From Archilochus colubris (lineage: Eukaryota; Chordata; Aves; Apodiformes; Trochilidae), in NCBI GenBank assembly GCA_023079485.1, contig CM041083.1, positions 105,291,054 through 105,355,053 of the forward strand: a stretch of DNA of 64,000 nucleotides, written 5' to 3'. The notes under the pieces were generated by a model. That model was given only the letters and a program-made list of their open reading frames with translations, had not been told where the DNA came from and did not search any database. The translations under genes and the position numbers were made by a program. The number at the start of each line of letters is the position of its first letter. Position 1 is the first letter of the stretch. Positions 12,833 to 26,487 of this stretch are shown here, one piece after another.

Positions 12833-13067
12833 GTTGGTACACCAAAGCTAAGTATCACCCAAGGATTATGAACAGAAGCATGGCTTGCCAATCTCGTATG
12901 AATAGAAAGATGAATCAGTTACTAGATTAATTATGTTCTGCTTAAGAGTGCAGTGGGAATACAGTGACTAGCTTGGGGTAGAACATTTTAAAGAACATCA
13001 TGGGGCAAATGAGGGAAATCTGGATGAAAACACCCAATGGAGCCAGAGAACAAACAAGACGTGAATT

Positions 13068-13134
13068 GCATAAATAAATCAAAATAAATAAATCAAACTA
13101 GATAAATAAAAAATAAATACATAAATGAATCAAA
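13068..13134. repeat. ATAAATC/ATAA-type simple repeat
   Basis: An imperfect short tandem repeat built on ATAAATAAATCAAA and related units, about 67 bp long. Confidence 0.85.
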
Positions 13135-13344
13135 ATGGTTGGTTTATATATGAGAATATTTAAGACACTTAAGGACACACACAAAAATATGCTGCTAAAG
13201 ACAAAGAAGAACATTGTGTTCATGTCTGCAGCAAACAGATAAACTGGTGGACTTAGATTGCATCAAAAGATATATCTTATACAGCAAACTCCTTAGTAAC
13301 ACAAATAGTGGCACACTGAAGTAAACAGCCTGGAGGACTGCAGA

Positions 13345-13475
13345 CCTATCATCACTAGAGGATATTAAGAAAAGGCTAGATAAATATCTGCCAGAGATAA
13401 CACAGTTATAGTTGATACTGGTCTCAACAGGAAGATGGACTAGACATCTTCTAGCCTGGCAGGTCCTCCAGACCA
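13345..13475 (+). mobile_element. Ancient CR1-like 3' end relic
   Basis: The phrases GAAAAGGCTAGATAAATATC, ATACTGGTCTCAACAGGAAG and ATGGACTAGACATCTTCTAG match the layout of old amniote CR1 tails. In those tails a 'single/double digit size clause' of the form GACTAGATGATCTC precedes the end. Octamers are no longer clear. It is strongly diverged, so the assignment is tentative. Confidence 0.55.
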
Positions 13476-16400
13476 ACAGTTAGAATCAAACAGGAGGTTT
13501 CCAATTAACTGTCAGAAATCACAGTGTTCTCATTTTTCAGGCCTGGAACCTTGTGTGATTGAAAGGAGAAGTCACTTGATTTGACAGACTCTTGTGTTGC
13601 TTCAGTACCTTTCATGGCACTTTGTAGCTCATCAGCCTGACTTGCCTTTCCTGGGTTTGACAGCAACAAGTCTCAAGTGTGGGAGAAGGGAAGTACTAGA
13701 AAAGTTATTATCCTATTTACAGATATTACCGGACTAGGACAAGATGAAATATCACCAACCATCCATGCTCATTTATTTCTAATAAATAGACAGGGTGAAA
13801 TCAGTAGCAGCCATGACTTCTTTTTCTCTAAAATCGAGAGGGGGATGCACAATTTTTCATAGCTTGAGCACTGCACATATCGATAAAGACACAAAGTTGT
13901 TAAGAGTGCAGAATTAAGGCAAATCACGTAGAGTCTATTACACAGTCCAGAAGGCATCTTGTCTTGAAAATATTTCTTAGCAAACAGTTTGCAGTTTTAA
14001 ATCTTTACATTAAAAATATTGATTGGTTATGATTTTATTAGATTGAAAAATCTTTAAAGCTATGGGAATTCAAACATATTACTTTGAAAGAGCAGAGAGC
14101 TGCCAGCACAGGGCAGACACAATAAGCTGCTCATAGAAGGGTAAGGGAGAGAGCAAGTATATTTTAAATATGAGAACAGAGTTATTTTATCCAATGGTAA
14201 AATATAAAGCACAAAAAATCAAATATAACTGCCCTTTAAAACTGTAGATGAGGCCTATGAGACAAGCTTACTTCTTTACACAAGACAAAGGATGTGACAA
14301 GCCTAACATGCTAATTTTTCACCTATGGCAGATCAATGAGTTTCTCATCTTTCCTGATGCTGCCTGTAACTGTAGTCCCAATACGCCGGAGTCAGTAAGA
14401 TCTTTGCCAATTATTTCTATGGAAGCAGAATCAAGGCCAATTAGGGTAATGCATACTTCTGGTGGGCTTGTCCTAGCATTATATATACATAAAAATATAT
14501 GTACTCAGTATCACACACTATGAGAGACATTGTCCCTCTCAGATTCTTTTTCTGAGACTTCCACTGCTTCAGTTTACATCCTTACTGTAATGGGGACCTA
14601 ATTAGCTCCTCAGTTGCCTTCCTGCCATGGGCAACAAAAGATCATGCTGGTTTATATTTCCATGATTCCTAAAACTGCCTTTCACAACTCCCAGTAGATA
14701 CAAAGAAAATAACAAGGAAACAGATAGTTCTACACATGGGCTTACAAAAAAACCCACCAAACCCCCCAAAAACAAACAAACAAACAAAACAGAAGCTGGT
14801 AAAATGAATATTTTTTTGAGTAATGAGAACCCCTAAGAACTCAAAATTGCACAGCCAACAATATGTAATAATTTAACTCACTAGAATATTCACTTCCTTT
14901 TCTGTCTTTTCTTACAAGTTCACAGAAAAATTCCACTCAGAGGTAAAATATTATATAATATATTTAACAAGGAAATGCATAGTACATATTTAATAGAACA
15001 GTTTTACATCCCCTGAGGCAGAGCATACAAATATTTTTAAACACGGACGTTTTGTCAACCCATATCAGGATGGAATGAAAATAACTTTAGCTGTTTAATT
15101 TATTAACTGTAATACATTTTATATATTTTAAGTGTATCTGTTTTGTCTGAATTTTTAAAATTTAGCCTCAGGATAGCTATAACATTCTTTATATGTTTTA
15201 CTTGTGCATTTTGTTTTAAAGCTCAAGATTATTAATAGCTACTGTTAAACATAGGTCATTCTCATGTTTTACTAAATTGCAGTTAATATTTTAATTAGAG
15301 ATAGTCAAAGCATGAAACCACATTTCAATAATAGAAGTCAATAAAATTAAATTTATCTCTCTAGGACAATTCTCAGTAACCTGGTTAGCACTGCATTTTA
15401 ACTAGAGCAAGCAGGTCAGGATAACAAAGCCAGAAACCTAGGTATTCTGAGATACATCTGTTAGGAATATTAGATGAGTCATGAGGATTGACATTTTCCT
15501 CCATTTCAGCATCTCATGGTGCAGATATTGTCAGAGGGTATTTTGAGATCCGGTGATAAAAGCTGTCCCTATTTGCAAGACATTCTATTAGCTATATTTG
15601 AAATTCTAAAGTTTATTGTATCACCTTTGAGCCCAGATTATTCTGTATTTTCTTGTGTATAAATATATTTTACTGGTTTAACCTCACATGAAAAAGCAGT
15701 TTCAAAATATATGGCTCAGAAATAAGATACAAAAGCAAAAATAAGACACAAAAGACAAGCGAGAAGATTAGGAATGATAAAAATAAATAAGAGGGAACAA
15801 GAAAAATCCATACTTCAGATCCTGTTTCAAGATTCTATAATCTCAGATGAAACAGGTAGACCAGCGTACTTCAGTTCATCTTGAATCTCTCATGACTGAG
15901 CTTTTTTTCTATCTTTGCTGCCTTTTGATTAATAAAATAGGATATATCTCTTGTGTTAAGTGCAATGAGCTTAAAATGTAATGGTATAACACAAAAGTCA
16001 GGAACACTGGATGAAAGCCTCATATCTACTGTAGTTTTATAACACTGCTTTATTATACAATATGTTCCAGGTACAGTAGCTACAAAGAAATCTCAACATC
16101 TCTACCCATTCCTATTAATTTTCATGCATCCTCATAGAAGGCAAAGATAATTGGCTTTAAAGTGGTCTTGAATGACCTGCAAAGAGACAAACTGCCCTCC
16201 TGAAGAGGGATCAAAGAGCTGAGGATATGTGTTGGGAAGCAATTTTCTCCTCAGCTAGGAAAAGAAGAGGCAGTATGTAGTGCCTGGGAGGGGCCAGGTT
16301 ACCAGGCCTGGTAGGAAGAATAGGAAAGTAGTTAATGGTGTATGTTAGAGATGAACGTAATCAGAAGTACTCCGTATGAAACCTTATCACCATTGTGGCA

Positions 16401-19400
16401 GCTTTTCCATGCACAGGTATTGAAAGTTACCAAGGCTTTCTTTTTATAAGGGTCCTTTTAAATGTAAAATGTGAGACCAACATTTAGGTTCAGTTTAGAT
16501 ACTACTAGAATTCATTCCAATAAATAACTAATAACAGGATTCTGAATTTTTGTCAGTTGCTGCTATGTTACCTTTAAGATGATACAAAAGCTCTGATTCA
16601 TTGAAAGAGGTGCTTTAGATGTCAGCCAAGCTCTGGTGTTTTTGCTCTTCTGGGAAAGCTCTTGTTGCAATGACCTCTACATTTCCTTGCCATATCTTTC
16701 TCATTCTCCTTTATCCCAAATGATCTGACCCAGTGGCACTATATTTCCAAATCACCTAATCTAAACAAAGATGGAAAGGGGGGAAGTTCCCCATGTTACA
16801 CTTGCCAGATAAATAATCAGAGTATGGGTACAAGAACTTGATTTCTAATGAGCACAAGCCAATCTTTTGAAAAAGCAGTCATATTATATAGGTATGTATT
16901 TTTAGTGAGTAAACTCCATTTCTAAACTTCCCATTTCATGACCAAGTGTCATTTTAAAACTAAATTATGTGGCTCTTCTTTCTTCCTGTTGGACCTCTGT
17001 GAAAAGACTGACCAGTTTGTTCTCCAGTTGGAAGTTCTAGCTTTGAATCATTGGGCAGATACAAACATGGGGACACCCTAATTTGTCTTGTGATTAAGTA
17101 ATTCTCATACAACTTTTATTTAAATATTTAGTGACTCACATGTAATACACTATGTAGCCAGAGAACAAAGCTAAGCCTGCTGGAACTTAGTCAGAATAAT
17201 GTAGATGTCATTTACTGCCCTGGTGAGACGCCCAGCTCCTTATCTTGCAAGAGATGCTTAGACTAGCTTCAATGAATAGACTTGCAAGATCCTTTTCCGG
17301 AGCAAGAATTGCTATTCAAAAAACCCAGAAAACTTTATGAGCTAGTTTTGAGTGGCTTCATTCTTCTTATAGATATTCAAATGAAACAGCTTCACTGATT
17401 TATAATATTTACTTTGGTTTGACATAAAGAGATTTTACTCACAGATCAATTCTTTCAACAGGTCAGTTATAATGAAATGTACTTCTTGGTCCACATCCAG
17501 CATCCTCTATAATGCATTTATTCTTTATTTCTACATAATTTACTCCCCTAGACAGCCCTGCTCATCTGTAGCTGTTCTGCTTTGATACAGAATGGATTGT
17601 TTTGTTCTTAAAATAAGCTGGTTTATTTTTTGTGGGTTCAGAGTAGCTTCAGCAGCATTTTACTTCTAAGCATCATTTTGCACTCAGTAGGCAGTCAGAA
17701 ACAGATCTGTATTACACCAGTTGTAGCTTATGTAAAGCAGTAAATATTTTTAATATCACGCTGGACATATTTTACCATGGGCTTTGTTTTTGTAAATAGG
17801 GCTTTATAAATAGAAGGTTTTACACCTAACACTTGCATTGTAGTTACAAAAAAATACTGCAGACAAACTATTTTTTTTAAAGGCACATTCTTTTTGCTAT
17901 TTGGGAATGGCTGGAAACTCAAAAGTGTGATTACTGAAGTATAGTTAATTTGTTAGTTTCAGCTGTAGAGTGAAAGTATCTGTCTAGGTGGGAACATGTG
18001 CCAAATGTTGCCTCCTGTGCAGTTGTGGTTTGGAACAAGGACAACACAATCAAGATAATTTCTTCTTTAAGGGTTGCAGTGTTGTGTCTCATGGTGGGAG
18101 GCTGGCCTAATACAGATTAACTTTACTGAAATCTTATTCTGTCCTGCTGACTCTTGAAAACCTGGCCTCTGAGTCCCTCATTTGCCTGCCTTAACTTCCA
18201 GCCGTTCCTGAGCCAGGTCTTCAATGCTCCGTAAGCCCCTCGAAGGGCTAGTGCCAGCCTTTGGAAAACCATGGTCACTGGGATCTCTCCCTGTCTGCAA
18301 ACATATGAGTATTCATCTAAAAAAACCCCAAAATCATGTTTGTTGCAGTGTTATCACCCCCCTTCATGGTTATATACTTTACATGTATTTCAAAGCCATT
18401 CAGTTCACCTGAATGTCTGGCATTAGGCCATTAGGAACACCATTAAAATGTACCTGGCTGATTTTATATGTACCAAAATTAATGTCTCATGTTCCTGACC
18501 TTCAGTTAGCAAAGTTCAAGAATACAAGAAAAAAAAATCAAATACTTAAAAATAGTGCTGATTAATAGTCATCAGAAATAATTAAACTTACTCAGATCTT
18601 GCCAAGCAGTTTCCATTAATAAATTTCAAGAAGTTATCTTTGCAAGGTGTACTCTAGCTGTTCCTAATACTACAATAATGGAATATTTGATGCAGCAGGG
18701 TGATGCCATAGGACCATGATGAGAACTGTTCCAGAGCAAATTTATAACAGGAAAACGTTGCTTGCAGCAGTCTGAAATCTTAAACAGTAGTCTTGGCTCT
18801 GATTCTCCCTTTTAAGGAGTTGTTATTTTGTGAAGGAAAGCACTCCAGGATCTGCAAAGGGTGAACATGTATTTTGCTGTGCTCCCAGAAGAGAATATGA
18901 AGTGGGCATTCCTGTAAAGGAAAATTTTTTTGTCTTATTCCATTCCTGCCCAGACTCCTTTAGTCTCTCCCTCTGTATAGAGGAGGAGTGACACACAGAA
19001 CAACAGGAGTTTCAGAGACCGTATCTCCTATGTCCTTTTCAAAGCCTGCAACAGAAGTAATTTTTCTCAGACCTTTATACTTTGTGAAGGTGATGTGGTC
19101 TGGTAGTCAAAAAAAAATGTAGCTAATTGTAAAGTGGAAGCAGCAGGACTGATTGTGGGAGAAACACACTAGACAGACATTTCCTCAGGTGGCTCAGGCA
19201 TTGGGCTTCACTGACTACAAATCTGTCTGTCTTTCCTAAATGTTACTTTTGAGTTGTCACTTCTCAGGTACTGGCAGCAAAGACAATGCAACCAAGCTTT
19301 TAAAAGTTCAGTCTGCTACAGGTATGAGATCACCTTTTCCAAGAGTTTTTACCCTTTGGAAAGCTTTTACTGTTCTTTGAAATTTTTTTAAGAATAAAAG

Positions 19401-22400
19401 CACCTCATGAAGAAGTACAGAATCCCCCCTTTGCTTTCTGCTTAAAAATACAGTCAGAAGTTATTCTCTTTTGACCTCTTTTGGATCAGCTGACCTCTGT
19501 CAAAAAAATAATACATTTTGACTGCTATGGTCAGTAGTCATTTTGCAGTGTGGCTCACAAGAAATGTAGGTACCTAAAAAGAAACATCCACTTCAGCATA
19601 ATCTGACAGATACTTCAAACGTTCTAGATACTCCCCTGTTCCTTTGTCATGCAGGGTTCAAGCACTTGCACTACAACTTAGAATCTCAAGTTTCATTTAA
19701 AAATAGTGAGAGATGAACAGTCCATTCTAAAAGTAAACCTTAGGAAAGTGTTGGCGAAATTGGTAAAAAAAAAATATTTTCAGTGCAGTGTTCTTTGCCA
19801 TGCTGGTTCCATGCTTTTTTATGTTGACACAGAAGGCTGAAAATCATCCATTTGGAAGACAGTCAAATCTCCAAAGGTTTCATTCATAACCTACTACACA
19901 ATGAAAATGTAATGTAGAAGATACAATTCATCTGATTTCACAACATCTGTTTTTTTTCCCAAACTATCCACTCTGTATTTAATGAGGAGACACTTCCTGT
20001 TGCTATTGATGGATGAACAATTGGATTTGAATATCACTTCCACACAGCTTAAAGTTCATTAAAGATCAAGCAGGAGTACAACTTTTCTTGAAGAAAAATA
20101 TTTATTATGCTAATTCATACTACTGCCATAAGAGAGCCATTTGCAAATGAAACAGATCCCAAATTACTTCTTGAATGAATTATATAACAGCAGGAATTAC
20201 CATTAAATGGAACAACAAAACAAAGGCAGCTACTCATGAGCTTGGAGCTAATCGTAATTTTAATTGTTTTGTTGAATTGGGTTCTAAGGTCTATTGCACA
20301 GTCTTCACCTGAAGCAGAGACAGAACTTCTATTTCAAATATTCATCAGCCTTACTTAAATTGAATCTTTAGCATTCCAAAAGCTTTCAGGAATGATTCAC
20401 ATCTCAAAAAAATATTCTGAGGAAAATTGAAGATAATGGTCTCATGCCGTTAACAACACTAAAATGACAGCATTATGTCTTATACAGCTGAACCAAAAAC
20501 AGCTATTGTAAAGGAATTTAGAGAAGAGGTGAGACAATGGGAGAGTAATCAAATAAGAAAAATAAAATTAATCTCATTGTCCAAGAGCATTTAATGCTTG
20601 GACATGCTAACATTTTTTAATTTCATTTATTTTTCAAATATTCTTCTAGAGGCTAATGTTACACATGGTGTTTACATCTTCCTGGAAGCTACAGGAAGCC
20701 AAATGCAGACTAAAAATGCAGTTGTATTTTAAGCTAGGTTCAGAAGAAAACTAAAGTAACTGGAATTTCAAAGAAAACACTCCTTTTCACAGGTTTTTCA
20801 CAACTTAATCATTCCATAAATCACTGATTTATGTACCATTAATACAGTTGCTCGTTATACAAAAAAAAATGAGAAATCCAACAAAATATTAGGAAATAAT
20901 TTGGGGAATAAACAATTTTTTTGCTATATTTCATTAAAATTTTGCATTTGGATAATATTTGATGACTAACAATATATAATGACTAACAATTATTGGTATT
21001 AAAGCATTGCAGTTAATTACACTTAGAGGGTATATATCATCTGCCACTATCCTGTCCTCACAAAACAATGACTTCAGAGTAAAGAGAAGAAGTTATAAAT
21101 GTATAGATTATACAAGTAGAAACAACACATCTGCTAAAAGAAAGATAGGTTTTGTTGAACTATATTTTAACTTTTTATTAAATACAATTTTCTACTTTAC
21201 CCTTTCTTGTTTAAAGGAACATTGTCAACATAAAGCTAAAAAATTTATTTCCCTGCTTCAGTTACTCTAATAACAGCTATTAAGAGTATGAGTATTGCAT
21301 CTGGGGCCACAGCAAGAGAAAAACTCTGTATTTCATCTCTTTTTTAAGTAAAATAACTTTTTCTGCTGTGAGCTATTCAAGACATAAGGAAATAGAGTCC
21401 AATCCAATGCAATGCCAGGTATCCTCAAATCCCATGAAAGTTTGAGGATGAAATTCTGTTAATTACACAGTGCAAGAGGTAATGTTAGGGGAAGGAATCT
21501 CCTCAGGAAGATACAGCAATACAGAATACTGAAACACTCAGTAAACATTCACTCCTGCATGGATTTTTAAAAGTTTGGGTTTCCTGCCTTTTGGTGTCTG
21601 TATTGGCTTCATTTGGAGAATGCAAGTTCAAAATCACAATTAATTACATTTTTACCCCAAAAGATCATTAATGGCCATAAGCTGAGATGGTTTATTTTAC
21701 CAATGAGGAAACGGCAGCTGAATGTTATTATAACAATAAAAATAGAGCTGTAGTAAGGCTTTAACATTAGTACATAGTGATATGGACTATCAGCATTGTT
21801 GTATTGGAAAGAAAACTCACTCCTTAATTTCTAAATTAGTGCATCTCTGGCTTGATGTTACTGAAAGCAGAGCTATCTAAGAGCCAACCAGTCATATCTT
21901 GGTATACCTCTGTCTGGGAAATATATAAAATATCACAATACTTTGTTAATAAAAAGAGCAACATGCGAGGTTAGCAGACATAAAGGACTTACACTAGTGA
22001 CAACTGGCCACAATTGCATTATATGGCATGTCACCCTTCCCTCTCCCCCAGTAAATCAGCATCTGGGCTTAAACAACCTGATTGTGTCAACACTAAGAGG
22101 GGACAAGGCTTTTTGACACAGGAAGATTCCTGTTATCTTCATAATCACCAATATCTTATTAAAACCCCCTGCAAAACTGAAATAGCTTGTATGTTGTATT
22201 TCCATTTTATAACATTCTTCTCTGTGTTGTCAGCTTAAGGCACCTAAAGAAGTTTATCAGTGCTCTGAGTAGAAGTCTGCTGGAAGTTCTCATGCCAGTA
22301 TCTAAGAAATCCTTGAACCAAAAAGCATATTAAAAATTGCTACTCTGACACATTATAGACCTTGAAATACTAAGGGGTGAAAAAAATAGGTCTTGGAGAC

Positions 22401-22519
22401 TACAGACCACAGATCCAAACAGCTATCTTCTATATATGCTTTGAGAAAACAAACTATGCCTATAATCTCAATTTACAGTGCTCTTTATCTTCTACAATGG
22501 CCTGATGCTTCATATTAGA
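13476..22519. other. 9 kb repeat-poor unique DNA, no gene seen
   Basis: No CR1, LTR or microsatellite is recognised in this 9 kb. It is AT-rich, with many homeodomain-like and SOX-like words. The densest part is about 20080-20290 (TATTTATTATGCTAATTCAT, AACAAAACAAAGGCAGC, TAATCGTAATTTTAATTG). Open frames are all short (under 95 codons) with no recognisable domain. It may hold regulatory elements or belong to an intron. I cannot show either. Confidence 0.5.
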
Positions 22520-22566
22520 ATATATCTTGAAGGTCTTTTCCAACCATGATGACTTCCTGATTCTGT
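22520..22566 (+). mobile_element. CR1 LINE tail, about 45 bp remnant
   Basis: Only the extreme 3' end survives: TATCTTGAAGGTCTTTTCCA, then ACCATGATGACTTCCTGATT and CTG. The AAGGTCTTTTCCAAC phrase directly before an octamer-like end is typical of CR1. Everything upstream is unrecognisable or was never copied. Confidence 0.7.
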
Positions 22567-22617
22567 ATTACAGGAAGGGAGAGAAACATTTCAAGCAGCT
22601 GACTTCAGCAATTCATT

Positions 22618-22640
22618 AAAAAAAAAAAAAAAAAAAAAAA
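22618..22640 (+). repeat. Poly(A) tract, about 23 A
   Basis: An uninterrupted adenine run about 50 bp after the CR1 tail remnant. CR1 does not make poly(A) tails, so it is probably independent. Confidence 0.95.
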
Positions 22641-24044
22641 GGAGGTAAGCTTTTTTCCACACACTACTTCAGTTTTTAAAAATCACAGTTGCTGCTGGAG
22701 AAATATAATGGGAGAATTAAAACTACACTGACAGAGGGCCTAACAAAGTCCTTCGTTCTGAATTACCTTCAGGAGGAGCCTTCTCTGTCCAACAGTTTAA
22801 TGAAAATTCTTTCCTAATTAAGCTAAGGTAGGAGCTGATAGCTAATGAGAATACCAGCCACATTTGTGGTTTTTTTTTTCCTTCCATACACAAGCATGGA
22901 TCCATGTCAAATTGCCCTTCTATTTTGAGTGATGGCTGCTTCTCCTATCACTTCTAAATGGAGGTGATCAGGGATTGTGGAGAGAGCCAGAAACAGCAAA
23001 TCAACAAGGCTGCAGGATGGGTAAAAATCCAGGACTTGAACCATCCCAGTTTGTGACACATCTCATCAAACAGCAATAGAAGAGCCTAAGGCATTTTCTA
23101 GGGACTGCTGACATGCTGAGAAAAGCAGTGAGGTTCAAGGCTAGTCTGAAGATTATTAACCCACAGCCATTGATTCGCCCCAGGAATTGCTCAGGGCCCA
23201 GTATGCTCTCACAGCCCCTTTTCTCCTTACAGCATCTTGAAAAGTTCTGCATTAACTCTTTAAGCAGTGGCAAGACTCTAGGACTGAAATATTTTCTGAC
23301 AACTGCATTTTTTTAGTAGTGAGAAAGAAAGAAAAGGAAAAAAAACCTTTGAAGGTTTAGCTTCATTGCCAGATCAAAAGAAATGTTTTCTTACTTTTAA
23401 TGTTAAGATTGATTTTGAAGGAAGGGTAAGTGCCTTGTTTTGTTGTATTTTGCTCCTAAATGCAGCTAACAACATTTCTGTTTACAGTCAGTGATTGGAT
23501 AGATGGTGAAAGGCTGTCAGATTACATGCACCTTTGCTCATGATGAGTTTTCTAATTTGTCTAATCTGACACTGAGACTGGACATTAAGTTAAAGCAACA
23601 GGGGGTTTGGGGCTTGTGTTTTTCTTTGTAATTCTTTTTTTTGATATCCCTGCAAATAAATTGGGAAAAAGACATGAGAAGCTACATGCAACTCAGACAT
23701 AATCTTCTACCAGTCCTCCTGCTTTTTACATTTTATGTCTAAAACAAACAGGTATTGCATGTCTTATGCAAACTGTTCATTCTTTCACCTGGCTGTAACT
23801 AAGATTTCAAGGGAATTAATGGCCAATAAGACAAGCTGTCCATCACATGCTGTGTTTAAGAATTTACACATAGTGTCAGATTTGTATCTGATGTTAACCA
23901 CAATTAAGCATTTGCATTATATTTAAAGTTGACAAAGCACATTGGCAATGCAAAGCTTCTCTTTTGTTCCTGAACCTTGCTGCTTGGCCATCATTTGCTC
24001 TAAATGCCATTTGCTTCATTTTAGTACAGCTTTTTGCAGAAGGT

Positions 24045-24165
24045 CATTTATTAGGTAATCGCTTGTCTATGAAAAGCCTAATTACTCCTTGTTTGTCAGA
24101 AAGAGGAAACAGTACTACATTTGAATACTGAATGGGGCTGCAAACTAGTCTCCAGATGAGGAATA
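24045..24165 (+). repeat. Diverged duplicated segment, copy A
   Basis: This aligns with 25386-25503 over about 120 bp in the same orientation. The core AAAAGCCTAATTACTC is identical. On the left TTAG-TAAT-TCTATG positions match, and on the right CATTT, GAA, CCAA/CAAA, CTCCAG and GAGGA follow in the same order and spacing with few gaps. By eye about two thirds to three quarters of positions agree. It could be an old local duplication, or two copies of an old interspersed repeat that I do not recognise. Confidence 0.65.
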
Positions 24166-25385
24166 TTAGAATTTTCTAAGGCTTTACTTACCACCACTTA
24201 CATGAAAATAGCTAAGTGAACCTATCTATACATTTGGGGTTAAATAGAAAAATGCTCTGATGTGCAGAGGATGAAAAAGCATACACTTTACAGCTTTTTC
24301 AACTTTAATGCTAATGTAAATGCCTAAGATACTTTATGACTACTGCAATACTCCTTTCTCTATGGAGTATCAGTGACCCCTACTGGTCTGTCACAACGAT
24401 TTTCTGAATATTTGTGTTGAAAGTTGCTCACTACTTATTCAAAGTGAAAATTATTTTACTCCTGAGTTTTTCTATGATTTACAGCCTATAAACATCAAAC
24501 ACCTATCTGCAGAAAAGGAGGTTTTTTCCGAGTTTTTGCCTACAAGATACATTCTGCAAGTGCTGTTTTCCAAATTCACAGCTGACATGGGAATAACTGA
24601 CTACAAAGAACTCATGCACTTGGACCCAGTCTGAGAGGAAAAGTAAATGAGGTCAAACATGCCAGAGGCCAGAGTCTTGATGACTGCTAACACTGGAAAA
24701 TGAGGCACTGCAGGTCTGTGCAATATCAGCTGAGGACAGCAATTAGAGAAGAGAGTAGACACCAGAATGTTTCACTATGGGGTTCTGATGCTATGTGATG
24801 AAGGCCAGAGATACTCAAATACTGTTATGTGTTCATAGACCTTTTTGAACCATATGCACAATTATATGTCTCCAATAACAGACATAATCCATAGTCCACT
24901 GCAGTTTTGTAGACACATCCAGCTCTGAAATCCTCACTGGCAATAATACAGATGCTTAGGTCCATAGTTTGCAAAGCACATATTAGAAAATGACTGCTAA
25001 CTCATTCCAAATATCAGCCCACAAATTTGACCAAGAACAGTAGTAATCCAGGAACTGAGCTGTGTAAGATAATGGAAATAGTTAGTGACAACCTTGAAAA
25101 ACAAAGACACAGGCACCTACACAATTGTGTTTTCTGTAAAGATATGTGAATCTTTAAATGTGCCATTCTATTGGTAAAAAATGTCTTCTTTAGAAACTAA
25201 AACCATTTTCCTGTAATATGAAAGATAGAAGATTCACAAATAATGGAACAGAGTCCTACAAATTACAGGGACTTGATATGTAAGAATGCATCTGTCTCTT
25301 TAAGATTTCTTTCTGCAAACTGTGGGTAACCTGGCAGAGGCGGCATATATCTACAGTGCTCAGAATGCCCTTTACAGGAACACGT

Positions 25386-25503
25386 TGCTTTAGATAATTC
25401 TTTTTCTATGTAAAAGCCTAATTACTCATTGGTTATAAGACAACGAAAACGGAGTTCCATTTAAATTTAGAACTGGAATCCAAGCCAAGCTCCAGGGGAG
25501 GAA
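25386..25503 (+). repeat. Diverged duplicated segment, copy B
   Basis: This is the partner of 24045-24165, about 1.34 kb downstream. It shares the exact 16-bp core AAAAGCCTAATTACTC, which contains the homeodomain-type word CTAATTA. One extra T precedes the core. The flanking match then weakens on both sides. Confidence 0.65.
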
Positions 25504-26453
25504 AAGGAACATTTTACAGATGGAAACTCATAGTCTAACTGCAGAGTTAGGTAATATAAATGTACAAAAAAAAAGAAGAGGAAAACACGATGTTATGATT
25601 AAAGTCACCCAAATGAAAATTAAGAAATCTGAATCTGTCTTCACACAGGAGACATTTGTCACAGTTGTGGATAGACATCACATAGCTACATGGGAAAGAA
25701 GTATCCTTAAACTAACATTCTGTATTGGTGTGTGGTTTCTGGTTGTTTTCTGTCTAGGCATCCAGAATGACCAAAAAAAAAAAAATATATATGTATATAT
25801 TTTATAGCCATAGAACTACCACTCATTTTAAAATAATTGTATAATTCTGACAGACAAAACTAAGTTCTTAGGTATAAGTTTGTAAATAAACCTTGTGGAT
25901 AACCCTTTCAAAGAGTAACCCATTTTTAAGCCAGAGACTGATTTCCAAAAGTGTTTCAAAGTTATTTAAGTAATCAATGTTGCAGATGAATACTTGAGCA
26001 TAGGATTGAGCATAAGAATGTTACGCACAATAAACAGGTTAGATGCTTATATACTCACTGATTTCAACATACCTGCTTCTATATGCTTAGATGCCTGAGT
26101 TTCAATAACATTAATCAGATTCTAGCCTATTACTAAATATGCCTATTACTTTTTGAAAACAGGATAGTTAAGTATTTTTGACACTTCTATTATGCTACTT
26201 GGATAGACTCTCTTCTCTCTCATCTGTCATATAATTCATACCCACTGATGCTACTCTACTGCAGAACTGCATAAAAATCTTGTGATCTACTTTCTCTCTG
26301 CTTCAGTCTTTTGTTTCATCATTTCTTTCTTTTCTTCCAACACCTTGCTAGTTGGTGTTGGTCACAGACATATATGTCTTGGTAGGGATTATACTAATTT
26401 TAATTATGTTAGTTTCCTTCTGTCAGCACTGTCAATTTTCCATATGGAGTCTC

Positions 26454-26487
26454 TGGAAGATAATCTGCAGGTGGAGATTATCTTCCA
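26454..26487. repeat. Perfect 13-bp inverted repeat with 8-nt loop
   Basis: The left arm TGGAAGATAATCT (26454-26466) and right arm AGATTATCTTCCA (26475-26487) are exact reverse complements around GCAGGTGG. Each arm contains GATAA/TTATC, a GATA-factor word. It lies about 310 bp from the start of the next CR1 and in no recognised repeat. Confidence 0.9.

Noticed and set aside
20489..20528. Short open stretch between an acceptor-like TGTCTTATACAG and a GTGAGA donor
   Set aside because: The acceptor has a weak pyrimidine tract and the segment is only about 40 nt. The peptide is not recognisable.
24191..24255. Minus-strand splice-site pair around a 65-nt segment
   Set aside because: All frames contain stops, and the segment overlaps nothing else supportive. 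It is kept only as a note in the regional entry.
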